From Streptomyces sp. NBC_01717 (lineage in GTDB: Bacteria; Actinomycetota; Actinomycetes; Streptomycetales; Streptomycetaceae): DNA of 64,000 bases. Location: positions 8,623,001 to 8,687,000 of the forward strand of contig NZ_CP109178.1 in assembly GCF_036248255.1 (NCBI RefSeq), read 5' to 3'. The translations under genes were made by a program, and so were the position numbers. The notes under the pieces are model-generated. The model was given only the letters and a program-made list of their open reading frames with translations, ran no database searches and was not told the DNA's origin. Within the stretch, counting starts at the first letter, position 1. Each line of letters starts with the position of its first letter. This document shows positions 25,125 through 34,419 of this stretch, one piece after another.

Positions 25125-26818
25125 AGCGCTACCTGCCCACCGGGATGCCGGAGCACATCGACTACCCGAAGGGATCGGCCGGCGACATTCTCGCGGGCGC
25201 CGCACGACGCCACCCCGATCGCATCGCGCTGCGCGACGGCGAACTGACCCTGACGTACAGCCAGTTGTACGACAGCGCGCTGCGCTGCGCGGAAGGTCTC
25301 CGGGTCCGCGGGGTGCGTCCGGGCCAGACCGTGGCGCTGCATCAGCCGAACTCAGCCTGGTTCACCGTCACTTACTACGGCATCATGCTCGCCGGCGCCG
25401 TCGTCACTCCGGTGAATCCGGCACTTCCGCCGCTCGCCCTGCGCGATCAGCTCGAAGAGGCGCGTGCGGTCGCGGTGTTCACCCATCCGGCAACCCGGGC
25501 GGCGCTCGACCGTGCCGCGGCGGACGGGGTGCGGCTCACCGTCGTCGTCCCCGCCACCGAGGCGGCTCCCGATCCCCGTTCGGCTGCCGGTCTCCCGTCC
25601 TCAGGTGTGCCCCTGGACGACCTTCTTGCGTCGCCCCCCGCCCCGGCCACCGCCGTCTCCGGCGACGACCTGGCGCACCTCTCCTTCACGGGCGGTACCA
25701 CCGGCCGCTCCAAGGCGGTGCGGGTCCTGCACCGCAATCTGGTTGCCAACGTCCTGCAGATGTCCTGCTGGCGCGGCGCCGCCCGGCCGCTCACCGACGA
25801 GGAGGGCGGCATCTTCCTGGAGCACGTCCCGGAGGCGCAGACGGCCAACTCCTTCGTGCTCGGGGAGTCGACCGGTGTGTCGCTGGCTCCGCTGTTCCAC
25901 GCGATGGGCCTGGTCAGCCAGACCATCAGCGTGGCGACGGGCGCGACCGTTATCGTGGTGGGCCGGTTCGATGCCGAGCGGTTCGTGCGGACCATCGAGA
26001 AGTACGGCGTCACATCCGTCCCGGGCTCACCGACGCTGTTTCACAGCCTCCTCGCGCTGCCGGGTATCGAGCACGCCGACCTCACCTCCGTACGTGTAGT
26101 CAACTCCGGCGCCGCGCCCATCGATTCGCACACCATGAGCAGACTGGACGACCTCTTCCCGAGCGCCTGCATCGTCGAAGGGTACGGACTCACCGAGGCC
26201 ACCATGGCTCTGACCGCGCACCCGGTGCTGCGGGACAACCCCACCCCGCCCGGCAGCGTGGGCGCCCCGCTCTTCGACACCGAGATCGAGATCAGGCAGC
26301 TGGGCTGCGGCCCCGTCGTGCCGACCGGCGACACCGGAGAGGTGTGGGCGCGTGGACCTCAGATCACCGACGGCTACCACGGGCACCCCGACCTGACCGC
26401 CGAGCAGTTCCAGGACGGTTGGCTGCGCACCGGCGATGTCGGCCGGTTCGACGAGGACGGCTGGGTGTATCTCGTCGGCCGGGCGAAGGACATGCTCATC
26501 TACAAGGGGTACAACGTGTACCCCACCCCGCTGGAGGAACTGCTCCACCAGCACCCGGCCGTGGCCGACGTGAGTGTCATCGGCGCACCGCACCCGCAGG
26601 CGGGAGAGATCCCGGTGGCGTACGTCGTGCTGCGGGAGGGGCGTCGTGGCGGAGCCGACCTGGCCCGCGAACTCATGGACTTCGTGGCCGAGCGGGTCGC
26701 GCCGTACCAGCGCGTCCGCGAGGTCCACTTCATCGAGGCGCTGCCCGTGTCCGCCGCCGGAAAGATCCTCAAGACGGAGCTGCGGCAGCGCCACAGCACG
26801 CCGGAACAGCACCACTGA
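25121..26818 (+). CDS. AMP-forming acyl-CoA synthetase
   Basis: A 565-residue ANL-superfamily ligase. Motifs in order: LSFTGGTTGRSKAV (phosphate loop, near residue 188), VEGYGLTEATMAL (A5), GWLRTGDVGRFDEDGWVYLVGRAKDMLIYKGYNVYP (A7-A8) and the C-terminal catalytic lysine in PVSAAGKILKTEL. It would activate a carboxylic acid to acyl-AMP and then acyl-CoA in the cytoplasm, feeding the pathway encoded downstream. It overlaps the racemase-like gene by 4 nt. The acid is not identifiable from the sequence. Confidence 0.92.
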   Translation: MKRYLPTGMPEHIDYPKGSAGDILAGAARRHPDRIALRDGELTLTYSQLYDSALRCAEGLRVRGVRPGQTVALHQPNSAWFTVTYYGIMLAGAVVTPVNPALPPLALRDQLEEARAVAVFTHPATRAALDRAAADGVRLTVVVPATEAAPDPRSAAGLPSSGVPLDDLLASPPAPATAVSGDDLAHLSFTGGTTGRSKAVRVLHRNLVANVLQMSCWRGAARPLTDEEGGIFLEHVPEAQTANSFVLGESTGVSLAPLFHAMGLVSQTISVATGATVIVVGRFDAERFVRTIEKYGVTSVPGSPTLFHSLLALPGIEHADLTSVRVVNSGAAPIDSHTMSRLDDLFPSACIVEGYGLTEATMALTAHPVLRDNPTPPGSVGAPLFDTEIEIRQLGCGPVVPTGDTGEVWARGPQITDGYHGHPDLTAEQFQDGWLRTGDVGRFDEDGWVYLVGRAKDMLIYKGYNVYPTPLEELLHQHPAVADVSVIGAPHPQAGEIPVAYVVLREGRRGGADLARELMDFVAERVAPYQRVREVHFIEALPVSAAGKILKTELRQRHSTPEQHH

Positions 26819-26836
26819 GAGAGGATGCACCATCCC

Positions 26837-27220
26837 ATGTACGTCCGAACCGTTCAGCGGCAGGCCCCCATCGGGCCGCCGTCGAGCGTCATGGAGCTGC
26901 GCTTCCAGCGCTGCACCTGGTGCTCCACCATCGTGTTCCGCACCTGCCTGCTCTGCCCCACGTGTGCCTCCACCGATCTGCACTGGGAGCGCAGCGAGGG
27001 CAGGGGACGGGTGTGCAGCTCCGTGGAGGTGCGCCGCAAGGGGCAGCGCCGTCGGATGGTGACGGTGGTGGAGCTCAGGGAGGGCGTGCGGATGCGCTGC
27101 GAGGTCGAGGGGGCCGTCGGCGGGCTCACTCCGTTCGGGGCGCCGGTGAGCGTGAGCGAGATCGCGCCGGACGGCATGCCGGTCTTCAGCCTGGATCCGG
27201 TGAAGGGCGAACGCTGGTGA
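26837..27220 (+). CDS. DUF35 OB-fold/zinc-ribbon acyl-CoA-associated protein
   Basis: A protein of about 127 residues with an N-terminal rubredoxin-like zinc ribbon (CTWC, then CLLCPTC) and a C-terminal OB fold. DUF35 proteins bind acyl-CoA and partner with thiolase-like or Ltp2-like enzymes. The chosen start is the ATG at 26837, since AGAGAGG directly abuts another ATG at 26825 and is too close for it. Its stop overlaps the next gene (GTGA). An unusual stretch of basic residues (RRKGQRRRMVT) lies in the OB fold. Confidence 0.8.
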   Translation: MYVRTVQRQAPIGPPSSVMELRFQRCTWCSTIVFRTCLLCPTCASTDLHWERSEGRGRVCSSVEVRRKGQRRRMVTVVELREGVRMRCEVEGAVGGLTPFGAPVSVSEIAPDGMPVFSLDPVKGERW

Positions 27221-28068
27221 AGGGTCACCTGCGCTCCATGCTCTCCGTGCCGGGCGGCAGCGAGCGCTTCATCGGCAGGGCCCGGGACGTGCGGGCGGAC
27301 GCGATCGCCTTCGACCTGGAGGACTCCGTCGCCGCTGCCGACAAGGTGCCGGCCCGCCGGCTGGTCGCGTCCACGCTGCGGAGTTTCCCGGTGCACGGCC
27401 GAGAGCTCTGGGTGCGGCCGAACGCGCTCGACTCCGGCCTGCTGGAAGCAGATCTGGACGCGGTCGTCGGTCCCGGTCTGCACGGTGTGCACCTGCCGAA
27501 GGCGGAGGACCCGCAGACGGTCTCGACGGCCGACCACTACCTCACCTACCTGGAACGGGTCCGCGGGCTCGCCCCGGGTTCGGTGCGGCTGATGGCGTGG
27601 ATCGAGTCGGCCCGCGCCCTGGCGCAGGTGGAGCAGATCTGCGTCGCTTCGCCCCGCCTTGTCGGCGTGTCCCTCGGCTCGGAGGACTACACGGCGTCGC
27701 TCGGGGTGCAGCGTACGAAGGATGCCGCCGAACTGTCCTATGCCAGGGCCCGCCTCGCCAATGCGGCTGCGGCGGCCGGCTGCGCAGCGCTGGACGGCCC
27801 CGAGACGGACTTCCGCGATCTTCCGCTGTTCGAACGGCAGGCGCGGGCGGCCCGTTCGGTCGGGTTCGGTGGGAAGTTCTGCATCCACCCGGACCAGATC
27901 GCCCTGGCCAACCGGGTGTTCACCCCAGACGAGGGGGAGATCGCCCGGGCCCGGCGGGTGGTCGACGCCTTCGAGGCCGCGGGGGAGGAGGCCGGGGCTA
28001 TTGCCGTGGACGGGTCCATGGTCGACCGGCCGGTGTACCTTCGCGCCCTGCGGGTGCTGGGTCGGTAA
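27217..28068 (+). CDS. HpcH/HpaI aldolase / citrate-lyase beta-like protein
   Basis: A 283-residue CitE-like TIM barrel: LRSMLSVPGGSERFIGRA at the N-terminus, IAFDLEDSVA with acidic metal ligands, LMAWIESARAL and GSEDYTASLG, and the C-terminal GKFCIHPDQIALANRVF signature. Relatives cleave or form carbon-carbon bonds in 3-hydroxy- or malyl-type CoA thioesters. It starts with GTG 27217 overlapping the DUF35 stop. It is the last gene before a very strong hairpin, so it closes the first operon. Confidence 0.88.
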   Translation: MKGHLRSMLSVPGGSERFIGRARDVRADAIAFDLEDSVAAADKVPARRLVASTLRSFPVHGRELWVRPNALDSGLLEADLDAVVGPGLHGVHLPKAEDPQTVSTADHYLTYLERVRGLAPGSVRLMAWIESARALAQVEQICVASPRLVGVSLGSEDYTASLGVQRTKDAAELSYARARLANAAAAAGCAALDGPETDFRDLPLFERQARAARSVGFGGKFCIHPDQIALANRVFTPDEGEIARARRVVDAFEAAGEEAGAIAVDGSMVDRPVYLRALRVLGR

Positions 28069-28080
28069 CGGCAACACATC

Positions 28081-28145
28081 GGGGGAAGCCCCGGTGCGGG
28101 CGGCGGCGGATTCCGGCGGCCGCCGCCCGCACCGGGGCTTCCCCC
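28081..28145 (+). terminator. Very long perfect hairpin terminator
   Basis: Arms 28081-28107 and 28119-28145 are perfectly complementary over 27 bp, with an 11-nt loop. The stem begins GGGGGAAGCCCCGGTGCGGG. It lies 13 nt after the CitE-like stop and before a convergent SDR remnant, so it can terminate in both directions. Confidence 0.88.
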
Positions 28146-28159
28146 GTTCTCCGCTCGGG

Positions 28160-28356
28160 TCAGAGGAAGATGTCGGTCCGCACTGCGGCGTCCGAGGCGG
28201 ATCGGCCCGGTACACATTGAAGTCGGTCACGCCCTCCTCACGCAGCGCGGTCTCGTCGACCAGGCACCGCCCCGTGGTGCGACCGACCGGCCGTGTGAGT
28301 ACGGCATGGGCGGCGTCCGCCATGATTTGCGGCGTACGGCTCACCCGCAGGGTCAT
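28160..28356 (-). pseudogene. C-terminal remnant of a short-chain dehydrogenase
   Basis: The minus strand encodes SRTPQIMADAAHAVLTRP, followed by a segment ending in TDFNVYRA. This matches the last third of a common SDR subfamily. The Rossmann domain and active site are missing upstream. Near the end the frame shifts: a different frame supplies VRTDIFL and a TGA at 28160-28162, the expected family C-terminus. An ATG at 28356 could start this piece by chance, but the product would be only about 65 residues. It is best read as a deletion remnant. Confidence 0.72.
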
Positions 28357-28446
28357 GGGTGAGGTCCTCTCAGGAGCGGGCCGTCCGCCCGCGTGAAGCA
28401 GGTCACCTGCGCTGAACGTGGACAGGCCCTGCACTGCAGGATTACC

Positions 28447-28465
28447 TTAACGATCGTTCGACAAG
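28447..28465. promoter_or_regulatory. TetR-type operator upstream of the second catabolic operon
   Basis: TTAACGATCGTTCGACAAG contains the perfect palindrome AACGATCGTT and lies 49 nt before the acyl-CoA dehydrogenase start at 28515. It is the best-conserved member of the set with 23115-23134 and 42598-42613. Confidence 0.72.
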
Positions 28466-28514
28466 GAATTTTGAATCTGCGACGCAGACCACATCTGTAC
28501 GAGAAGAGGCTGCC

Positions 28515-29669
<1,155 letters not shown>

Positions 29670-29694
29670 CAGCCCACCAAGAGAGGTAATCCCC

Positions 29695-30450
29695 ATGCAG
29701 ATCAACGGCAGTTCCGCCCTCGTCACGGGCGGCGCCTCCGGCCTCGGCCGGGCCACCGCCGAGCGCCTGGTCGCGGGCGGCGCCCGCGTCGTCGTCTTCG
29801 ACCTGCCCACGTCCGACGGCGAGTCCGTCGCCAAGGAGATCGGCGCCACCTTCGTCGCGGGCGACGTCACCGACCCGGTGGTTGTCACCGCCGCCGTCGC
29901 GGCGGCCACGGCGCTCGCCCCGCTGCGCATCACGGTCAACTGCGCGGGCATCGGGGGTGCCGGACGCACCGTGGGCAAGGACGGACCGTACGACCTGGAC
30001 CGTTTCCGCAAGGTCGTCGAGGTCAACCTGATCGGCACGTTCAACGTCATCCGGCTCGCCGCCCAAGCGATGACGGGGAACGAGCCGGTCGACGGCGACC
30101 GCGGCGTCATCGTCAACACCGCCTCGGTCGCCGCGTTCGACGGCCAGATCGGCCAGTGCTCGTACTCCGCCTCGAAGGGCGGCATCGTAGGCATGACCCT
30201 GCCGATCGCCCGCGACCTGGCGAAGTCGAACATCCGCGTGATGACGATCGCCCCTGGGCTGTTCGAGACCCCGCTGCTCGGCCGGCTGCCGCAGGAGGCC
30301 CGCGACTCACTCGGCGCCCAGGTGCCGCACCCGAGCCGTCCGGGGCTGCCCGTCGAGTACGCACAGCTCGCCGAGGCCATCATCGCCAACCCGATGCTCA
30401 ACGGCGAGACCATCCGTCTCGACGGCGCCATCCGCATGGCCCCCCGGTAG
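29695..30450 (+). CDS. SDR, 3-hydroxyacyl-CoA dehydrogenase type II-like
   Basis: A 251-residue short-chain dehydrogenase: [19 protein letters not shown] (GxxxGxG), NCAGIG, and the YxxxK active site in [20 protein letters not shown]. The overall pattern matches HSD17B10-like enzymes that oxidise 3-hydroxyacyl-CoA, including 2-methyl-3-hydroxybutyryl-CoA, with NAD. GAGAGG precedes the ATG by about 9 nt. It sits between an acyl-CoA dehydrogenase and a thiolase, in the order expected for beta-oxidation. Confidence 0.92.
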   Translation: MQINGSSALVTGGASGLGRATAERLVAGGARVVVFDLPTSDGESVAKEIGATFVAGDVTDPVVVTAAVAAATALAPLRITVNCAGIGGAGRTVGKDGPYDLDRFRKVVEVNLIGTFNVIRLAAQAMTGNEPVDGDRGVIVNTASVAAFDGQIGQCSYSASKGGIVGMTLPIARDLAKSNIRVMTIAPGLFETPLLGRLPQEARDSLGAQVPHPSRPGLPVEYAQLAEAIIANPMLNGETIRLDGAIRMAPR

Positions 30451-30481
30451 AACACCCCTTCGTACGAGCAGGAGCACCCTC

Positions 30482-31654
30482 ATGCGTGACGCAGTCATCG
30501 TCGACGCCGTTCGCACCCCGGTAGGCAAGGGCAAACCGGGCGGCGCCCTCTCCGGCATCCACCCGGTCGACCTTTCCGCCCATGTCCTCAAGGCCCTCGC
30601 CGAGCGCAACAGCCTCGACCCGGCCACCGTGGACGACGTGATCTGGGGTTGTGTCTCCCAGGTCGGCGAGCAGGGCGGCGGCGTCGGCCGCTACTCGGTG
30701 CTCGCCGCGGGCTGGCCCGAGCACGTGCCGGGCCTGACCGTCGACCGCCAGTGCGGCTCGTCCCAGCAGGCCGTGCACCAGGCCGCCGCGGGTGTCATCG
30801 CCGGGCAGTACGACATAGCCGTCGCCGGCGGCGTCGAGATCATGTCCCGGGTCCCGATGGGATCGACCCGGGCCGGCGGTCAGTTCGGCAACCCGTACGG
30901 CCCGCTGGTCGCTGAGCGGTACGACAACTACCGCTTCAACCAGGGCATCGGTGCCGAGATGATCGCCGAGGAGTTCGGCCTCAGCCGCGAGGAGCTCGAC
31001 CAGCACGCCCTGGACTCGCACGAGCGCGCTGCCCGAGCCATCGACGAGGGCCGCTTCAAGGGCCAGATCACCCCGGTCACCGTCACCGGCGCCGATGGGA
31101 GCAGCCGCGTCTTCGGCACCGAGGAGGGCGTGCGTCGCGGCACCACCCTTCAGGCCCTCGGCGGCCTGAAGACCCCGTTCAAGGAGAACGGCGTCGTCTC
31201 CGCAGGCAACGCCTCGCAGATCTCGGACGGTTCCGCCGCCTTGCTGATCACGACCAGCGAGGTCGCCGAGCGCAACGGCTGGACGCCGATCGCCCGCTTC
31301 CACACCGGGGTCGTCACCGGCGTCGACCCTGTCACCATGCTCAAGGGCCCGATCCCGGCCACCGCCAAGGTCCTTCAGCGCTCGGGTCTCGCGCTGAGCG
31401 ACATCGGGGCCTACGAGATCAACGAGGCGTTCGCCTCCGTCTCCCTCGGCTGGCAGCGCGCCGTCGGCGCGGACTACGAGCTGATGAACCCCAACGGCGG
31501 TGCCATGGCCCTCGGTCATCCGCTCGGCGGATCCGGCGCCCGGCTGATGACGACCCTCGTGCATCACATGAAGGACAACGGCATCCGCTTCGGCCTCCAG
31601 TCGATGTGTGAGGGCGGCGGCATGGCGAACGCCACGGTCCTCGAACTTCTCTGA
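30482..31654 (+). CDS. Acetyl-CoA C-acyltransferase (thiolase)
   Basis: A 390-residue thiolase with all catalytic elements. The nucleophilic cysteine is in VDRQCGSSQQAVHQAA (near residue 92). NPNGGAMALGHPLGGSGARL holds the histidine. SMCEGGGMANATVLE holds the second cysteine. It cleaves 3-ketoacyl-CoA to acetyl- or propionyl-CoA and a shortened acyl-CoA. AGGAG lies about 9 nt before ATG 30482, and it follows the SDR by 31 nt in the same operon. Confidence 0.94.
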   Translation: MRDAVIVDAVRTPVGKGKPGGALSGIHPVDLSAHVLKALAERNSLDPATVDDVIWGCVSQVGEQGGGVGRYSVLAAGWPEHVPGLTVDRQCGSSQQAVHQAAAGVIAGQYDIAVAGGVEIMSRVPMGSTRAGGQFGNPYGPLVAERYDNYRFNQGIGAEMIAEEFGLSREELDQHALDSHERAARAIDEGRFKGQITPVTVTGADGSSRVFGTEEGVRRGTTLQALGGLKTPFKENGVVSAGNASQISDGSAALLITTSEVAERNGWTPIARFHTGVVTGVDPVTMLKGPIPATAKVLQRSGLALSDIGAYEINEAFASVSLGWQRAVGADYELMNPNGGAMALGHPLGGSGARLMTTLVHHMKDNGIRFGLQSMCEGGGMANATVLELL

Positions 31655-31722
31655 ATCACCCCGCACCATCGACGGGGCGGGCGCCGCGCCCGCCCCGTCG
31701 ACCCGCAGAAGGGACACCAGAC

Positions 31723-32865
31723 ATGGACGCCGCTGACTTCAAGGCGGTACGGGACGCGGTCCGCCGCCTCGTGCGCGAGGACGTCGTGCCGCGCGAGGAC
31801 GAGATCGAGGAGACCGACGCCATCCCGGACGACGTCCGGCGCAAGGCCGTCGACATGGGACTGTTCGGGTACACGCTGCCCGAGGAGCACGGCGGACTCG
31901 GAGCCACCCTGTACGAGGACGTCCAGCTGGCCTTCGAGTTCGGATACACCACGCCGGCCTTCCGCTCGATGTTCGGCACCAACAACGGCATCGCGGGCAA
32001 GGTCCTCGTGAACGCGGGCACCGAGGAGCAGCAGAAGCACTGGCTGCCGCGGCTGACCTCCGGCGCCGTCGCCTCCTTCGCGCTCACCGAGGCCGAGGCG
32101 GGCTCCGACCCGTCCGGTCTGACGACCCGCGCGGTGCGCGACGGCGACACGTACGTCATCTCCGGCTCCAAGCGCTTCATCACCAATGCGCCCCTCGCCG
32201 ATCTGTTCGTCGTCTTCGCCCGCACCGGCGAGGAGAACTACGGCACCAAGGGCATCTCCGTCTTCCTCGTCGAGGCCGGACTGCCGGGTGTCACCGTCGG
32301 CCCCAAGGACCACAAGACCGGTCAGGCAGGCGCCTGGACCGCCGAGGTCTTCTTCGACGAGGTACGGGTGCCCGACACCGCGCTGATCGGCGGCGCGGAA
32401 GGCGCGGGCTTCGGCGCCGCGATGAAGTCCCTGATCCGCGGCCGGGTCCACATCGCCGCGCTCTGCGTCGGCATGGCCGACCGCATCCTGGAGGAGTCCG
32501 TCGCGTACGCCGCGGCCAGCAAGCAGGGTGGCCACCCCATCGGCGAGTTCCAGCTGGTCCAGGCAATGCTCGCGGAGATCCAGACCGGTGTGTACGCGGG
32601 CCGGGCCATGGTCCTCGAAGCGGCCAGGAACTACGACTCGGGCGAGGACCGTCGCATCGGCCCGTCGGCCGCGAAACTGTTCTGCTCGGAAATGGTGTCC
32701 AAGGCCGCCGACCTCGCCGTGCAGATCCACGGCGGCATGGGATACATGCGTGGCACCGTCGTCGAGCGCTGCTTCCGCGACGCCCGGCTGTTCCGCATCT
32801 ACGAGGGCACCAGCGAGATCCAGAAGCTGATCATCGGCCGGGCCCTGCTCAAGGACGTGAAGTGA
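31723..32865 (+). CDS. Acyl-CoA dehydrogenase
   Basis: A 380-residue FAD enzyme that desaturates an acyl-CoA at C2-C3 and passes electrons to ETF. FALTEAEAGSDPSGLTTRA is the flavin-binding loop. HGGMGYMRGTVVERCFRDARLFRIYEGTSEIQK is the C-terminal signature, and the glutamate of YEGT is the usual catalytic base. GAAGGGA precedes the ATG. It is followed after 1 nt by another acyl-CoA dehydrogenase gene; paired genes of this type can form mixed tetramers, as ChsE1-ChsE2 do in mycobacteria. Confidence 0.93.
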   Translation: MDAADFKAVRDAVRRLVREDVVPREDEIEETDAIPDDVRRKAVDMGLFGYTLPEEHGGLGATLYEDVQLAFEFGYTTPAFRSMFGTNNGIAGKVLVNAGTEEQQKHWLPRLTSGAVASFALTEAEAGSDPSGLTTRAVRDGDTYVISGSKRFITNAPLADLFVVFARTGEENYGTKGISVFLVEAGLPGVTVGPKDHKTGQAGAWTAEVFFDEVRVPDTALIGGAEGAGFGAAMKSLIRGRVHIAALCVGMADRILEESVAYAAASKQGGHPIGEFQLVQAMLAEIQTGVYAGRAMVLEAARNYDSGEDRRIGPSAAKLFCSEMVSKAADLAVQIHGGMGYMRGTVVERCFRDARLFRIYEGTSEIQKLIIGRALLKDVK

Positions 32866-32866
32866 C

Positions 32867-34051
32867 ATGGCGATGACCGAAATCCCGCTGACGGCGCGAC
32901 TCAGCGACGAGGAGCGCACGATCGTCGAGATCGTCGCCGACTTCGTCGACGCCCAGGTGAAGCCCGCCGTACAGGAGCTGGAGCACGCCAACACCTACCC
33001 CGAACAGCTCATCGAGCAGATGAAGAAGCTCGGCGTCTTCGGCCTGCTCGCCCCCGCCGAGTACGGCGGCGTGGACGTCTCCACCGGCTGCTTCGCCCTC
33101 GTCGCGCAGGAGCTCGCTCGCGGCTGGATGTCCCTGGCCGGATCGATGGGCAGCCACTCCGTCGTCACATACCTCATCAAGAAGTTCGGCACGGATCAGC
33201 AGAAGGCCGCCTATCTGCCGCGGCTGGCCACCGGCGAGCTGCGCGCCGCCATGGCGCTCACCGAACCCGGCGGCGGCTCCGATCTCCAGGCGATGCGCAC
33301 CCGGGCCGTCCTGGCCGACGGAACCTGGACCGTCGACGGCACCAAGACCTGGATCACCAACGCCCGCCGGGCCGGCCTCATCGCCCTGCTCTGCCGCACC
33401 GAGCCCAAGCAGGGAAAGGGCTTCTCCATCCTCCTGGTGGAGAAGGGCACGGGATACGAGGTCTCCAAGGACCTCCCCAAACTCGGTTACAAGGGCGTCG
33501 AGAGCTGCGAACTCGTCTTCGACGGCGTCAAGCTGCCCGAGTCGGCCGTTCTCGGCGGCGCGTCCGGCAGCGGATTCGCACAGATGATGCAAGGCCTGGA
33601 GATCGGCCGCATCCAGGTCGCCTCCCGCGCCCTCGGCGTGGGTCAGGCCGCACTCGACGACGCCTTGCGTTACGCCCAGGAACGCCACACCTTCGGGCAG
33701 CCGATCTGGCAGCACCAGTCGATCGGCAACTACCTCGCCGACGCCTCCACCAAGCTCCGCGCCGCCCGGCTCCTCACTCTGGACGCCGCCGCCCGCGTGG
33801 ACGCCGGGCAGCGCGCCGATCTGGAAGCGGGACAGGCCAAGCTCTTCGCTTCCGAGGTCTGCATGGAGGTCGCCCTCAACGCGGTCCGGGTGCACGGCGG
33901 TTACGGCTACTCCACCGAATTCGACGTCGAACGCTACTTCCGCGACGCCCCGCTGATGATCGTCGGCGAGGGCACCAACGAGATCCAGCGCAACGTCATC
34001 GCCAAGCAGTTGGTCTCCCGCAACCCCGTCGACGAGGGAGGCCGTCGATGA
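32867..34051 (+). CDS. Acyl-CoA dehydrogenase
   Basis: A 394-residue acyl-CoA dehydrogenase. AMALTEPGGGSDLQAMRTRA is the flavin loop, TKTWITNARRAGLIALL follows, and HGGYGYSTEFDVERYFRDAP leads to IVGEGTNEIQRNVIAKQL with the catalytic glutamate in GEGT. The start is 1 nt after the preceding dehydrogenase stop, so the two are tightly coupled. Its own stop overlaps the DUF35 gene (ATGA at 34048-34051). It is a candidate partner of the 31723 protein. Confidence 0.93.
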   Translation: MAMTEIPLTARLSDEERTIVEIVADFVDAQVKPAVQELEHANTYPEQLIEQMKKLGVFGLLAPAEYGGVDVSTGCFALVAQELARGWMSLAGSMGSHSVVTYLIKKFGTDQQKAAYLPRLATGELRAAMALTEPGGGSDLQAMRTRAVLADGTWTVDGTKTWITNARRAGLIALLCRTEPKQGKGFSILLVEKGTGYEVSKDLPKLGYKGVESCELVFDGVKLPESAVLGGASGSGFAQMMQGLEIGRIQVASRALGVGQAALDDALRYAQERHTFGQPIWQHQSIGNYLADASTKLRAARLLTLDAAARVDAGQRADLEAGQAKLFASEVCMEVALNAVRVHGGYGYSTEFDVERYFRDAPLMIVGEGTNEIQRNVIAKQLVSRNPVDEGGRR

Positions 34052-34419
34052 GCCAGGCACCTGCGCTCGCGTACGCCGAGGGCCTCGCCGCGGGGGAACT
34101 ACGCTTCCAGCGCTGCTCGGAGTGCGAGCGTGCCGTCTTCCACCCGCGCGTGCTGTGCCCCCATTGCGGAGCCGAATCCCTTGAGTGGCACACCAGTTCG
34201 GGGACCGGAACGGTCTACGCGAGCACCGTCCTGCACAAGCGCGGCAGCGACCCGTACAACGTCGCCCTGATCGATCTGGACGAGGGCTTCCGCATGATGA
34301 GCCGAGTCGAGGGCGTCGCACCCGAGGACGTCCACATCGGCAGCCGTGTCGGGCTTGCCGTGATCACCGAGGACGGCGCACCCCTCGCCGTGTTCCGTCC
34401 GCTGGAGGTACGCGCATGA
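34048..34419 (+). CDS. DUF35 OB-fold/zinc-ribbon protein, Ltp2 partner-like
   Basis: A 123-residue DUF35 protein: zinc ribbon with CSEC and CPHC at about residues 28-50 (RFQRCSECERAVFHPRVLCPHCGAE is the region), then an OB fold with GTVYASTVLH. In steroid degraders a DUF35 domain, fused to a MaoC fold in ChsH2, binds the aldolase Ltp2. Here it stands alone and is directly followed, with a 4-nt overlap, by an Ltp2-like gene. That arrangement strongly suggests a DUF35/aldolase complex. Confidence 0.9.
   Translation: MSQAPALAYAEGLAAGELRFQRCSECERAVFHPRVLCPHCGAESLEWHTSSGTGTVYASTVLHKRGSDPYNVALIDLDEGFRMMSRVEGVAPEDVHIGSRVGLAVITEDGAPLAVFRPLEVRA

Noticed and set aside
23173..28068. Polyketide or other secondary-metabolite cluster
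   Set aside because: CoA ligase, hydratase and CoA-transferase genes might suggest one, but there is no synthase, carrier protein or tailoring set; the genes fit catabolism.
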